A stretch of 64,000 bases of DNA from Onchidella celtica (lineage: Eukaryota > Mollusca > Gastropoda > Systellommatophora > Onchidiidae): the NCBI GenBank assembly GCA_963931925.1, contig OZ007569.1, positions 8,357,457 through 8,421,456 of the forward strand, given 5' to 3'. The notes beneath the pieces were generated by a model that worked only from the letters and a program-made list of their open reading frames with translations, made no database searches and was not told the DNA's origin. A program made the translations under genes and the position numbers. Shown one piece after another: positions 32,555 to 46,172 of the stretch; positions within the stretch are counted from its first letter, which is position 1; the number at the start of each line of letters is the position of its first letter.

Positions 32555-33417
32555 TTGGGTGGGAGGGAGGGTCTTCCAATCTCGTTCCTTGACAAAACGT
32601 TTACAGTAATTTTCGAGAGTTGTTATGTGCATTTGTATTATTTTCTCGTCAATTACTCGGCTCGCGTCTTATGAAGATTATCAAACAAACATCAAGCTCC
32701 CCGGCTCAACAGTTGATTAAAGGCCACACACATGTTTTCTCTTGGGATCCATCTTGTTAAATAGACAATATTGATGTTAACCTCTGATGAACTGACAATA
32801 TCATTTTTAATTTAATATCTTCTTCTTTTCTTTGTCATCCTTTCTCTATCGCTAATATTCTCGCACTTTGTTTTTCCACATTTTGCCTTATTGCAATTCT
32901 TCCTCTTTTTTTCTCTGTCTCCCCAGACTGACAGCGACAAAAAAAAAAACAAAGTGTTAACTTAAAACGGGCTCCTATGAAGGAATATTCAGTTTCGACA
33001 TCTACCAAATCAAACAATCAAAGCCCTTTATCACTTCTCAGCCTCCGAGACCTTAGGGCATTTCTCCTATTCTTCTCAGTCTCAGTCTCACTAATGGTCG
33101 ACGGAACGGCATCGATTTCATTCTTTGACAAACTCTTTTTTTTTTTTCTTAATTTCGTAAAGATAAAAGTAGGAAGGATAAACTTTTCATTTTCCTCTTT
33201 TGAGCGTCATTTTTATCTTGGCATTTTCAGCATTAAACAAATAATTTTCTCTTTGTATATAAAAAAAAAACAAGAAAGAAAAACAGAAGAGGAAATTAAA
33301 ATATATAAAAACAGCAAAAACAAGAAACAAAAAAAAATAATTGCTTGCTTGAAACTTTTAAGGAGAATTATTTTTGTTTTAATATCTGTGTCTGCCAGTT
33401 TCTACGTATGCAAACAC

Positions 33418-33732
33418 AAAGTACACAGTCGAACAAGAAGAAGAAGAAGAAGAAGGAGAAGAAAGAAGATCAGGAGGCCAGAAGTAAACAAAATTATTCA
33501 TCTGAATTAAAAAGTGGAGTGAAAGTAAAACTCAATATTAAAAAGCCTACTCCCTGTTCTGCAAGCCATTGGATTTGGAGGGGAGAGAGAAGAGATAGAG
33601 GGGAGAGAGAGAGAGAAGCACACGGAACGGAGAGCTAGAAAGAACAAGAGAAAGAGACATAAAGAGAGAGAGACAGAAAGAAAGAGTGAGACAGAGAAAG
33701 AAAGAGAGAGAGAGAGAGAGAGAGACAGAGGC
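33418..33732. repeat. GAA- and GA-rich low-complexity region
   Basis: (GAA)n at 33433-33456, then after about 115 bp a (GA)n-rich segment at 33578-33732 with GAGAGAGAGAGAGAGAGACAG near its end. The three overlapping minus-strand frames (Ser/Leu/Phe-rich) are readings of the pyrimidine strand. Confidence 0.9.
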
Positions 33733-34079
33733 TGCCACAGCAGACTGGAATTTTCGCCCCTGGCCATCCTGCCACTCTATCTCCTCCTTGTCCAAGAATA
33801 CGGTAATTACACTTCAAAGTCACTTCTAGACACACTATCAGACGGTTGTAGCGAACAGCCAAGCTTCTTTTAAAAGCTGTTTTCTGATAATTACAAGCAA
33901 TCACGAAAGTGGAGATGTAAAAAGAAGGGGGGAAGGGGGGCGGTGCGGCACTGAACGAAGACATCAAAAACAAATCGTGATCAGCTGAGAAAAGGTAAAC
34001 AACTATTACAAATAAAGCAGGTAAATGCCACTAGGCCCATTGAGACGTATGACTTAATTACATTGAATAATTTACCAGC

Positions 34080-34096
34080 AAAAAAAAAAAAAAAAG
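34080..34096. repeat. Poly-A run
   Basis: About seventeen A in a row, followed by GCATC. No adjacent SINE or pseudogene was recognised. Confidence 0.9.
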
Positions 34097-34399
34097 CATC
34101 AATCCAATTAGACTGAATGTGATTTTATTTTATTTTTAAAATAAGCCTACTGTCCTGTCTTCAGTTTCACAGAGCTGTCAGAGGCGATCCTTTTCAAGTT
34201 CTAGTTCGAGATGCAATGTTTGTCGGCCCAAGTCTTAGCAAAGGGATTTGGGTTGTGGCTGGGTGTTGCTGGAAGTCTGTGCGACGGCTTCAGTAGGTTG
34301 GTACCATCTTACGTCACAGAAAATGTGCTGCTAAGTAATTCGGCTTTCATTTTCTCTTGTATTCGGAAGTTCAAAGGCCATAATTATGTTTGTTTTCTC

Positions 34400-34625
34400 T
34401 CAAGAATGCGCATGCTTTAACTGCCGCGCCCAATATATAATAAATTTGAAAGTGCGCATGCTCACCCGCCGTGCCAAAAAAAAAAAAACGGCCGTGCAAA
34501 ATTGGGAGGGGGGGGGGGGCAGAAATGCCATGCAAAGAATCTCGGTGAATATTTTGGGTGGCGGAAGTGAAATTAAACCAATATGGCGGCGGCTGGTAAT
34601 TTCGTTGTGGGGTAGAGACTCTGGT
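34400..34625 (+). promoter_or_regulatory. Promoter-like GC-rich patch (weak)
   Basis: Three motif types seen in housekeeping promoters lie within ~200 bp: TGCGCATGCT-like NRF1 half-sites near 34408 and 34453, GGCGGAAGTG near 34560 (an ETS-like core), and CAATATGGCGGCGGC near 34578 (matching the YY1 AANATGGCGGC consensus). An A-run and a G-run separate the parts. A similar GCCCATGCTCAGCCGCCGTGC lies at 37830-37850, so at least the NRF1-like part belongs to a small dispersed repeat (CATGCTCANCCGCCGTGC). No first exon could be supported: the 122-codon plus frame across it is mostly homopolymer-driven. Confidence 0.25.
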
Positions 34626-35138
34626 ATTTGTTGTGTGAGCATCGAAGAGATGGTACCAAATGTTCATGTTGTTATGGCGACAGCACGGGGCGTAATATCC
34701 CATTCATTTATCACAGTAAAATCGATCTCTTGGTTTTTCGTTATTAGCAAATAGTCATCTCAATGACTATAGAGAGTCACGATTTCAATGTTACTGAAGA
34801 AATAATGCATTCTTCCACTGAGAACCGCACAATACTGAGGGTCACATGTTGTTGGCTTTTGTTTATTTGTATTTAGTGTGTCAGTTTGTTTGTTCACAGT
34901 GGCTACGGTTACGGCAGCCGGTGAACACAACCACTATTTTTCTTTGTTCAGCTTTACTCCCGTTCGTACAGCAGCGCTGCCTTTCTGTGTTGTTTTTTTT
35001 TTCTATTGGTGTACGAGCGTAACCTGCCTTAGCCACTGTTTGTTTACATCCAGAAATAGGCCTGCTTATTAATTAACCACAGCGAGAAATTGTTCATATC
35101 TGAAGTTTATGTTTAGGGTCATGGTTCAGTGTTGGCTT
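34626..35138. other. Unannotated stretch, no gene recognised
   Basis: A short plus frame at 34878-35072 is unrecognised. Nothing else seen. Confidence 0.5.
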
Positions 35139-35306
35139 AAGCGGGCATTAACCTAGTTTGATCGGGCAATTAGTTGGATGGTGACGTCACCATCTTAGTT
35201 TCTATGAGATCCTGTGAATTTGCTGACACACCGGATCTCTTAAAAGCTGGATATCATGACGACACCATCCAAATACTTGGCCAATCAAAACAGGCTGGTG
35301 CGCCAA
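35139..35306. mobile_element. Foldback MITE, family F1 copy B
   Basis: Starting from TTTGATCGGGCAATTAGTTG at 35157, the left half pairs with the right half, whose reverse complement is TTTGATTGGCCAAGTATTTG, over about 57 bp, with weaker pairing outside. The two arms meet around GAGATCC/GGATCTC (35207 and 35233). Copy A at 11563-11741 shares TTTGATC, GTTGGATGGTGACG, AGTTTC-ATGAG and the TTGGCC right end. It has no coding potential. Boundaries are approximate because no clear target duplication is visible. Confidence 0.7.
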
Positions 35307-38300
35307 GGCTTAGAGTTGGCACATAAAATTGTAACAAAATCGCGAGTGTAAGCCTTGTTGTCATACTTTGAAATTCAGTTCTCTGATTTAGCCTTCAAAA
35401 CTGTCTTCAGAGAGTGACGCTCTCAAATAATAATATATAGTGTATCCTGGTAGTTCTAGCACTGCTCATTAAAAATATATATATATATACAAGCAACAAT
35501 ATGGGCCATCTTTGTTGTAAAGATTGACACATAACCTTGGCGATGGTAGCATTGATTTTTATTCGTTAGCTGATTCGCATAGCGAGTACTTGAGGCGTCG
35601 CAAACCAACTGGCGGCGAGCTAAAAGTAGTTCACTACAGTAAACAATGGCACGTGTGTACGTGCACATGGGAGACGTTTGGTCAATTCTTTCACTTCCTT
35701 TCCCTTGTTTACACGGGTGGTAGGGAATCTGACCAGCTTGGGTCCATCCTTTCCACCCCTGTCATAACAGTCAACTGCAATGCCACCAGCATGCATTTTA
35801 ACCGCTTAGGCATACCTCGAAGTTACACTCATCAGCTGATCCACCGGCCATCTTGGGTGTCGGGAGAACAAAACAAAAACACTCTGTGACGTCATTCGCA
35901 ATGGGCCTATAACTCGAGACACAGGATACCGAGACGGTTCAATTCGCCAAATTCCGCCCGTTGACTTTGCACGCGTATCATCCATGTCAACAATGCAACA
36001 ACTCGCACCACGCCCTTTCATAACTGAACCAAAAAGACTAGTACCACAGACCTCTATGAGTAGTACTCGCCGTGTTTATACGCGCGCCAGCTGTGGACAT
36101 ATATTGAAAGAAGGAATGGTCCCTCTCGGTATTCTGCGTCTCGGGTATTACACTCTGCTTGTCAATGGAATTTTCAACCCTCGCCACTGCTAGGGGGCGT
36201 CAAAGAAAGAAAAAAAAACTACCACACAAATCTGCAGTCATATCAAATTAGAACAAAAACTCATAGTCTTCAAACAATTTTTCAGATTTTTACGAGATAA
36301 ACTCATAAATCAATGTTTCACGAACAGTCAGGCAGCAACATATTAAATTGTAAATATTCAAAGCCAATCTGGCGAGTGGGACCACCAGAAAAAAACCTGG
36401 CAGACTCACATTACCGGGAATCAAGCTAGAGTATCAAAAGGGCTCTTTAAATCGATAATTTCTGCATCACGTTAACAAGTAGCAACCACATTTAATATTT
36501 TTTTCAAAAGCATGAAATCTACAGAGACACAGATGAACAGATACGATTCACTCGTAGTGAAAGATAAAAGATGCATGAAAAGCGGTCAATTTCTGATGAT
36601 TTTGAAAATTTTGTTTCGTTTTGTTGTTTAATGTGTGTGTGTATGCGCGCGCACATGCTTGCGTGTATGTGTATGTGTGTATGTGTGTGTTGCAGTTGTT
36701 GTCTTTTGCTTTGTTTTGTTTTTGTTCGTTTTTATTTGTTACGCCTTGCTTGTTTTAGAACTTGTATCACATGTAACTGTTTACTTATACTCCGGACCAA
36801 ACATAACCTTAAAAAATATTTTCATTTTAGGAGCCAATCTAACCTGACATTTTTTATTTTTTTTTTGATTTTGTCATGATCTATAAGCTGCCGTTGGAAA
36901 ACAGTGCACGAGTTGTTGTGGCAGTGAGCTAGTTAACTATTGTAATGGACAAACACAGCAGTAGAGGGGAGGGAGAGGAGAGGAGGAGATTTGTTGAGTG
37001 AGGGCTGTCGCAGTGCTGAAAGGCCAGCGCGGTGGTATTTTTGGCCGGTGTTGTGGTTTTCAAACCCCCTGCAAATCTTGTTGCTGTTGTTGATGATGAT
37101 GATGTTGATAATGATGTTGATAATGATGTTGTGTCAGGCTTTGTCAGAACTGTCGGCGCGGTCTAAATGATGCTATTGTTTTCATTGTATACTAGTTTTG
37201 CGAGGCCAACTGCTACTGTAATATATTGCAGCTGTTGAATACACCTTGGCCAAAAAAAAAAAAAAGAAAAAAAGTAGGTATTTACAGTTTGTTGTAGTTG
37301 TTGTGTTTGTTCTTTCGTTGATGTTGTCCACAGCATCCCCCCCCCTCCCCCTCCCCCCGCTCCGCCATTTTTACGGAAAAAGATGTGGACAAGATCACTT
37401 ACTTTATATTATTCTGTCGGATATTGATTGACTAATTTGTTTAGCAGCCCCTTTACATTTCGCGGCTGACAAAACCAAAACTAACATTAATTTTGCCCAC
37501 TTCATTCTCAGAGAGTGAACGTTCGGGTTATATATAAATGTACAGTAAATCACATAAAACAATTCAGAATTCTTATCAAGGAAGAAAAGTTCTCATGACC
37601 CAAGTCGTATCGGTTTGTTCCACTTCGCGACACAGAACTTATGCTCCTACTAAAATTTTAATGTTGAATGTTATGTCTTCTTTCGTCGAAAGTTATTAGG
37701 GCGTTACATTCTGTAACGCGTTTTCATTCGTCTTTTTTGGATTACCGCCAATTTTTTAAAGCGCACATTCCCAGCTGATCTATCAAAGAAAAAAAAAAGC
37801 AAGAGCAAACAACAACAAATCTTTGCAAGTGCCCATGCTCAGCCGCCGTGCACAAAGAAAGCGAGGAGCTGCCGTGCAAGGTATAACGGTCAACACCACA
37901 ATTTAAGTGACGTAGAGGAAACAAACCAAATACTCTTTTGCATATGACGCTGTATTCACTGATGGGGATCAGAGACAGTGGCACATTTAACAATCCGTTG
38001 ATATCCTGAAACAGGAGTCATTTCGAGGATATCAGACTAGTAATAGCAACATCTCCGAGCAGGCTACTCTACTGTAATCTAATCTTTGAGAAACGTTCAG
38101 TATAGAAACAAGAATTTTGAACGGCGATTTAAGAGCAAATAACTCTTTTTACTTCCCCGCCTTCAATAGGTAAATAATATATATCAGATGAATTAGACAA
38201 ACGGACGACCTACCTCTATATTGCATTAACGAAAAAACGATGAATATAGTTTTCCTTTAGAGCTGATGTTCAACACTGTTTGGTAGCTGATTTTCCCGGC

Positions 38301-38440
38301 TCTGCGTCTTCCATCACCTTTTCAAGAAGTCATATACAACTCTTGATTCTGCGCTTTTCTGCCAATTATCAAAATAAGATTCACGTGGTACCCGCATGAT
38401 ACCTCTTGAAAACATGTCGCAATCCCGCGGTTTTATAATA
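35307..38440. other. Unannotated stretch with simple repeats, no gene recognised
   Basis: Includes an (AT)n near 35477-35489, a (TG)n/TGTA tract at 36630-36692, an imperfect GAT/GTT tract at 37080-37130, an A-run at 37251-37264 and C-runs at 37337-37360. A CACTGCTAGGGGGCG motif lies at 36185-36199. The 121-codon plus frame at 35524-35889 has no recognised domain. Confidence 0.55.
36630..36692. repeat. (TG)n with CGCG interruption
   Basis: TGTGTGTGTGTATGCGCGCG, ACATGCTTGCG and then TGTATGTGTATGTGTGTATG. An alternating purine-pyrimidine tract that is Z-DNA-prone in principle. Confidence 0.9.
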
Positions 38441-38506
38441 TCCAGAATGTCACAGATCTACACAGACTCGACATTCCAGAATGTCACAGATCTAGAGAGA
38501 CTCGAC
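38441..38506. repeat. 34-bp tandem duplication
   Basis: TCCAGAATGTCACAGATCTA begins at 38441 and 38475, and both units end GAGACTCGACA or CAGACTCGACA. Confidence 0.93.
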
Positions 38507-39572
38507 AAGGAACAAAATAACGACCCTTGGTAATTTGTGCGCAATCAGAATTGCTCAACAAAGGATAACGTAGAGTAGGCTAATATACGTCTATAAACGT
38601 TTAGATCGTAATATCAGAGAAATGTTTTCCGGTAACATGACTGCTGGGTTATTTCCGGCTCCGTTTAAATCATATTAGACCTTCTGGGCAAATCTGTAGC
38701 TCTTGCACCGATCTGATATATTTCCCGACACCATTATGTCCACGTGAGTGCAGCCCATTGTCTATCCTCTCAGCACTGACAGGTTTACGAGTATGCCTAT
38801 CGATACGATCTCCTGAACAAATAATACAGAGACGTAATCAAATGGATCGATTACTACCACTTGTAACATATATGTTATACAATATCGTTGGGCTATCTGG
38901 ATAAAACATCCTCTTCAGAAAATACTATCGTCGCTAGCTGTCTCATCATGAGAGAATAAAAAATAAGCAGATAGAAATAGCACTGTTAAAGACTTAAATA
39001 CGGCAACTGTTGCAGGGCAATGCTATTTATGACATATTTAAAAACACAGGACAAAACATTATAATTTTTCAAAATGCATAAGTTTTCTTTTTTGTAAACG
39101 CTGTTATACTGTCATTTAACCTAAGAATAATGTTAAAGCAAATTACTGGTTCTGTTCTGGGCCATAATGACATTCATTCGCCGACAACCGTGATTCCATT
39201 CACTTCAAGTGGCTCCGAAATGGAGTGTTAAAAATATTTCTTGTATAAGTTATTTTTCAGAAGGTCAGATATTTTCTCTGGTTCAGGACTACCCACAGCA
39301 GCGCTCATTGTATCTATTTCTGTTTCCACTATTACTGTTACGATATCGCTCATGGCACAGATACGGGTCAACTCTAGATGGCCTTGAATTCAGAATCGAA
39401 AAAGAACAAAATATTCATGGATAAATAGAAAACGCCTGTGTGCGTGTAACATTGCGTAATGTTGCTCCGTGAGTCTGAGAATACACTCAGTGGCACGGGA
39501 TTTGAGCTCAACCCGAGGGAAGGTGAAAAGGTCAGACGCATGTAAATAAAACAGTTAAACACCAAGTGTGAC
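38507..39572. other. Unannotated stretch, no gene recognised
   Basis: A+T-rich DNA without supported features. Confidence 0.5.
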
Positions 39573-40188
39573 CTTTACGGAGTCTTGAGACAGAACTATC
39601 GCAGGTCTGTGACAAGGCCAGGCACCTCCAGGCGAGGGAACATGGGACATAACGCCGGGAGGGATCTCCAAAACTCACGCACTTGATAGGATTTTGTGAC
39701 AAAATGACCGCAGGCCTGTGGCAAGGCCAGGCCACTAGACAGCTGGGGGTGGAGGGCCATGGGTCTTTGCTCTAGGCGGAATCCCCAGTCATTCATAAGA
39801 TCCTGTAATAAAACCATCTTAGGCCTGTAGCAAGGCCAGACAACTCCAATGGTGGAATATCGGCCTTTGCTCTAGAAGGGATCCCCATTCATTCACAAGA
39901 TTCTGAAACAAAATTATCGTAGGCCTGTGGCAAGATCAGGCAGCTCCAGGGGTGGAACTTCGGCCTTCGCTCTAGGAGGGATCCCCAGCAAGATTCAGTA
40001 AAAAAAAATAAAAAAAATCGAAGGCCTATATGGCAACGTTAGGCACCTCCAGGGGAGGAACAAGAGACACAGCATCAGGAGGGATCCCCAGTCATTCACA
40101 AGAGTCTGTAACAAAATTATCGTAGGCCTATGGCAAGGCTAGGCAACTCCAGGGGAGGAACTTGAGACACAGCACCAGGAAGATCCAA
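39573..40188. repeat. Degenerate ~100-bp minisatellite, 6 units
   Basis: Six units of 90-120 bp share a fixed order of blocks: AAGATTCTGTAACAAAATTA, TCGTAGGCCTGTGGCAAGGC, CAGGCACCTCCAGGGGAGGA, then either TCGGCCTTTGCTCTAGGAGG or AGACACAGCACCAGGA, and GGGATCCCCAGTCATTCACA. The two alternative mid-blocks define subtypes: units 1-3 carry the TTTGCTCTAG version and units 0, 4 and 5 the CATGGGACATAAC/AGACACAGC version. The units are diverged, so the array is old. The minus frames at 39532-39817 derive from it. Confidence 0.88.
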
Positions 40189-41016
40189 AAACCTGACACG
40201 TGAGTTAGCGCAGTAGTGGATGATAATTGTTTAATGTCTCTGGACCTCCCGTTTCTCATTTAAAAACTTCGGGATTGCTAGTTTGATGCAGCGTCACCAA
40301 AATGACATCGACGGCAAGCGTGCCTTCACACTGTTTGAATACTAACAAAAAACATCTTCAAACTACTGGTTCAAAGTCATGTGTACATAAATATATATGG
40401 GAATATCACAAAGTGAACATATCTGGCACCTATCATTAACACCATCAAAGGTATAAAGTAACTGAGATCTGAATGTGCCTTCAGTAATTTTGTGGGACTG
40501 GTGTGCCTTTAGGGTGCCTGGAAACAAAATGAATTAGAAATCAAGTTTCCATCTATTTGAACTCCGCTAGAATAGGCCAACGTCTTTTTACTAACATTAA
40601 GCAGGGGGACGGGGGGGGGGGGGAGGAGAACAGTCACAAGTCTGGCCCTATCAATGTCATAGTAATTGACATGTCATGCTGACTTCTCTGTTAAGACGGT
40701 GAGTTGTAGGCATCTTAAATGCGAAAAAAAAATAATTCTTAAGCAGCTGTTGAACTTCTTCTTTCAGGAAGCTGCAACACTTACAGTAATGGCCAGCCAC
40801 TGGTGCGACTTTGCGCTGAATTCAAATTATCCATTATTGAACAGGCCAAATGCATAAGCCTTTGCCTACATCAACAGCATCTCTAAATTATTAAACCAAA
40901 AAAATACAACGTTAGAAAAGACCTTCTCGCGTAGTTGTATTTGTTTTGTGCCTGTATCTCTGGTGATTTTGTCAATCAATACGCGTATGTTTAGTATTCT
41001 TTTGTTTATGTTATAT
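40189..41016. other. Unannotated stretch, no gene recognised
   Basis: Contains a G-run at 40608-40622 and an A-run at 40723-40731. Nothing else recognised. Confidence 0.5.
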
Positions 41017-41106
41017 TCTCTCTCTCCTCTCTCTCCCTCTCTCTCTCTCTCTTTCTCTCTCACCCTCTGTCTCTCTCTCTCTCTTCCTCTCTCTCTGTTT
41101 GTCTGT

Positions 41107-41144
<38 letters not shown>

Positions 41145-41246
41145 TCCCCTCTCTCTGTCTGTCTGTCTCTCTGCCTGTCTGTCTGTCTGCCTGTCTGTCT
41201 GTCTGCCTGTCTGTCTGTCTGCCTGTCTGTCTGTCTGTCTGTCTGT

Positions 41247-41285
<39 letters not shown>
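41017..41285. repeat. (CT)n / (GTCT)n compound microsatellite
   Basis: A (CT)n block with TCC and TTT interruptions, then GTCTGTCTGCCT repeats near 41158-41247, then (CT)n again. The Ser/Leu-rich plus frames and Arg/Glu-rich minus frame over it are artefacts. Confidence 0.97.
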
Positions 41286-41286
<1 letters not shown>

Positions 41287-42231
41287 TGGCCTCCAGTGCG
41301 ATTCTGACAACCGTATTGTCTAACCATACACCGCTTAAAGGGGGATTACTTCATTGTGCATTATTTAACCTTGAAGCTGCAGGGTTTTGTAAACCAAACC
41401 ATTCCAGCCTGACAGAAATAAACTATGCTAATACCCAACAATGAACTTTACATCCCTTGACTTCCGCTTTCACTAATTGCATGCCTTCTGGGACAGCACT
41501 CAAGATCCAATGGACGAAAAGGTCTGGAGACTACTTCTACGTATTCCAGATCTAGTACTCTTCTCTTCAAAGTGAAAAGTTTAGGTTTGTGTGGGTGGTA
41601 CTGGCCACTTCCTGGTCGATATGCCTTCTAAAAGCCTCGTTAAATGACAGTAATCCTGCACGCAGTAAAAGAAAAACATTGTCGTGCCACCATTGTTACT
41701 ATAAAGGTACTGGAGCCGACCCGGAGATCTCCAATGTAACATACCAGCAGAACTGGCCAGTCTTAAATGATAATCGTTAATGGTCATAACAGCAATAAAT
41801 AAATAATTTTAATTCCCTATTAAGGGAATTGCACAACATCAAATCATTTGAAAGACACCGAATCTCTGCTTTCTATTTTCTCCACGCATCATCACCCTGA
41901 CTTCTTTACGGACACACGCAATTTCCCGGATTGTATTTTCAATAATTGAACAGAAGCACAGCAGTACTGCGCCACTACTGGGATGGTTACCCCAGCCTAT
42001 GATTGTGACAAGGTGTTGCTGGCACGCGTGGACCTACCTCCAAGCCATCAGTCGCTCAGTCGTCCAGACAATAACGCAAAATGCATACTGACGCAACATT
42101 AGCAGGCCTGGTGGGGGTGAGAACATGGAAGTTATGAATATTGTTTGTTACTGGTACATTTTCTATAACGTGTCTTCAGACAGTAATGTGTCTGCGCCGT
42201 CATACTATGTTGGTCTTACAGCGTCTTTCCC
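41286..42231. other. Unannotated stretch, no gene recognised
   Basis: Contains a small perfect hairpin AATTCCCTATTAAGGGAATT near 41811-41830. Frames at 41581-41787 overlap on both strands and are unrecognised. Confidence 0.5.
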
Positions 42232-42435
42232 ATCCATCCATCATCCATCTATCTATCTATCCACCCGTTTTTCCGGCTTTCCGTTCTTCCACACATACAT
42301 CCATCAAACCATCCGTCCGTCCGGCCATTCATTCTTCCACCCATCCGTTCACCCATCTATTTATATGTTAGCCTGTCCGTACATCCATGCACTAAGCTAT
42401 CCGTCTATTCGTCGCCCGTCCGTCTTTCCATATGC
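42232..42435. repeat. Degenerate (CCAT)n/(CCGT)n tract
   Basis: CATCCATCCATCATCCATCT, ATCTATCTATCC and then interrupted CCATCCGTCCGTCC and CCATCTATT pieces. The 140-codon plus frame is Pro/Ser/His-rich because of this and is not credible as a gene. Confidence 0.85.
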
Positions 42436-43594
42436 TTATCTTCACGGTTACACTTCAAGATTTCAAGACAACAACCCTTCGTTAACGATCCCCCCACGCT
42501 TATTCTCATACACACATTGCAGCTTAGTATTTGATACACTGCCCTAGTCAAATCATTCTTGTATTAATAGTTATAATCAACATATGTCCAGGACACCAGT
42601 CCTTCTCCTGGACCCCAAAATCCAACAAAGGAAAAAAAGATGTGCTCCTGCTGTTCAATACCCAACCATGGTCCTGGAAATTTTTAGTAAAACGCAGTAT
42701 GGATTGCAACAGCCCTGCCAGTTGCAGTTGTCTTAAATTCAACAGATGAACTGTTTTGTTCGTTTGTTTGTTTGTTGTTGTTTTTTCGTTGTTTTTTTTT
42801 TTTCTTTATTAGATCCATTTCCTTTCACATTTTTCTTTGTCTTTCCCTCTCACTTCCGTCTTTCTTGAAATTAAACAATGGAATATATAATATTTTACAT
42901 CCAAATCTTTTTTGGGGTCTGTCTTTCTTTGCTGTTTAATCCGTCTTTCCTTCCATTTGTTTTTAAATCCACGGACAGTTTTTCCGGCTATATTTGCCTC
43001 GCAGAACAATAAATTCTTTCATCCGCCACACATTTTATCCCTAACCCCCAGCAACAAATACGTCAGTGAATATTTTAAGACCCATTAGCGTTATCTAAAA
43101 ATAGCATCACTTCCCTCAATGCATGAACGCAGCGGAGAAAACATTTTTGGCTCACATGTGTTTCAGACAACAGTACAAGTGAAATTCTTATGTAATACAA
43201 AAATTCTACCGATCACATAACTGTGAGAATGGTAACTGGATTTAACTACATCACTTTTTTTCCATCCCTAATCTGTAAGTCTGCCAAAAACAGGCGTTAA
43301 AATCAAGCATAATTGATCGGTGCATTTACAAATCCACTCCCACATGTATGTGAAGTGCTAATAGAATCATCCTGGCGTAGATATAGAGCAAAAAGCCGGT
43401 GTCTTCTTTCGGCATGATTAAGTTATAACATTACCGGCCCACATCCCCCCCCCCCCCTCCAAATCCTCTCTATTCAGATGAAAGAAAAAATCTGGAATTT
43501 TATTTCACTTGTCCAGTGCTTTCTCCGTGTACCGTTATTACTGCCCTCTGCTAAAGAGCAAAATTTGATATGGAATCTCTTTAACTCTCCCAGA
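42436..43594. other. Unannotated stretch, no gene recognised
   Basis: Contains TTTG/TTG and T-runs at 42757-42807, a C-run at 43445-43457 and a CTCF-like CTGCCCTCTGCTAA at 43541-43554 (motif on the minus strand). No gene recognised. Confidence 0.5.
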
Positions 43595-43692
43595 ATAAAT
43601 AAATTAATTAGTTAATAAATGAATAAATAAATAAATGAATAAATAAATAAATAAATAAATGAATAAATAAATAAATAAACAAATCAATAAAT
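43595..43692. repeat. (AAAT)n microsatellite with GAAT variants
   Basis: AATAAATAAATTAATTAGTT, then blocks of AATAAATAAATGAATAAATA. Tetranucleotide expansion with occasional G. Confidence 0.95.
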
Positions 43693-44931
43693 ACAACAAA
43701 AAATCAATACTAGTGTCTCCAAAAAAGACTGCTTTCCTGCCTATTGGTTTCCTTAAAAATAAATGGTTTCGTTTTCAAACACTGTCAATCATAAAGTAAA
43801 AACGACCAATTCAACGCAAAAACTCAAATCCTTTCTTTTCCTCGACGACTCCAGTGTACCATCAGCAATAGATTGTAACAATTTACCGCATAAAGCAAAA
43901 ATCCCTCACATCACAAATTACTAAAAGACAATTATGAACCTACATTTTTGTGCACCAACAGTAACGCACCTGGGAATAAACTGTCAATTGCTTTCATAAG
44001 TTATTATTTCTAATCTATTTTAACCCTATGGGATTGGATTGCTGTGCTTTGTCGCCGGTTTATGAACTGCTTTTCTTTAGTTTTGGTATTTAGCACTGTT
44101 TGCTTGCATTTTCCACGAAATCCAAACCAAGTAAACATTAAGTTATTTCCTTGGCTTTGATATCACAACACTAAATTTAGCAGATTTAATTGGCTTATGG
44201 CAGCAGTAGAGTTAAGCCAGGATTTCTTGCTTTTTTTCCCCCCATCCTGAGGCGGTCATAATATGTTATTTTGCTGGGCCCACCATCTACTTCTCGGATA
44301 CTAAACCGGTCGTTATCTGTTTCTATAAGCGTTAACAAGCGTTCTTCTAAAGGCCAGATCTGTTCCCAGCACAGCGCACGTGCGGCTAATTGTCGGTCAA
44401 GACTTTCTAGAGGGCGAGGGTGGATGGTGGGGATGGGTGGCGGGGAGGGGGGGCACTCTGGTCAGTCGAGACGTTATGAATAATGAAAGGTAAGAACAAT
44501 TATCAAGATATTTTGGGGTATGGAGACACGGCGGAGCAAATCTGTTTGGACAGTGTTCATTGGTATGTTACGGACGTGGGAGAGAGACCGTTCTTCCCGG
44601 AGGCGTACAATTTCCGTCATCTATATTAATGAACTAGTCAAGCCTTGCACGAGAAGTGTGCAAACTCTTTGATTCAATCCAACACCGGAATGTAAAAAGT
44701 TTCTACAAACGAACAGGACAAGCTAAGAATGTTATGCCATAAAACTTGGCACACACAAACAAAAAAAAAAGTTCCAGTTGGCCTACGATATTCTGTGTTG
44801 TCGTTAGATTTGTTGCCCACAGTCAGTCGGCCGATGAGATAGTCGGCCAGCCACTCACACAATTAGATAATACGTCAGTCAGTCAGTTATCTAGCCAATC
44901 AGTCAGCCAGTTTGTTGTCTCTGTGTGTGTC
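43693..44931. other. Unannotated stretch, no gene recognised
   Basis: Includes a G-rich patch at 44417-44452 (GGGTGGATGGTGGGGATGGG). No gene recognised. Confidence 0.5.

Positions 44932-46172
<1,241 letters not shown>

Larger units (their letters stand above)
29714..34379. other. Unannotated stretch with simple repeats, no gene recognised
   Basis: About 4.7 kb. Contains ATC/ATT triplet tracts, an (AC)n plus G-run and A/GA-rich tracts listed separately. The 177-codon plus frame at 32977-33510 is dominated by Phe, Ser and Lys/Arg runs from A- and T-rich tracts and is not convincing. No transposon ends or RNA genes were recognised. Confidence 0.55.

Noticed and set aside
32977-33510. 177-codon plus frame with Lys/Arg-rich end
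   Set aside because: Composition follows T-, A- and GAA-rich tracts. Other frames overlap it, and no motif is present.
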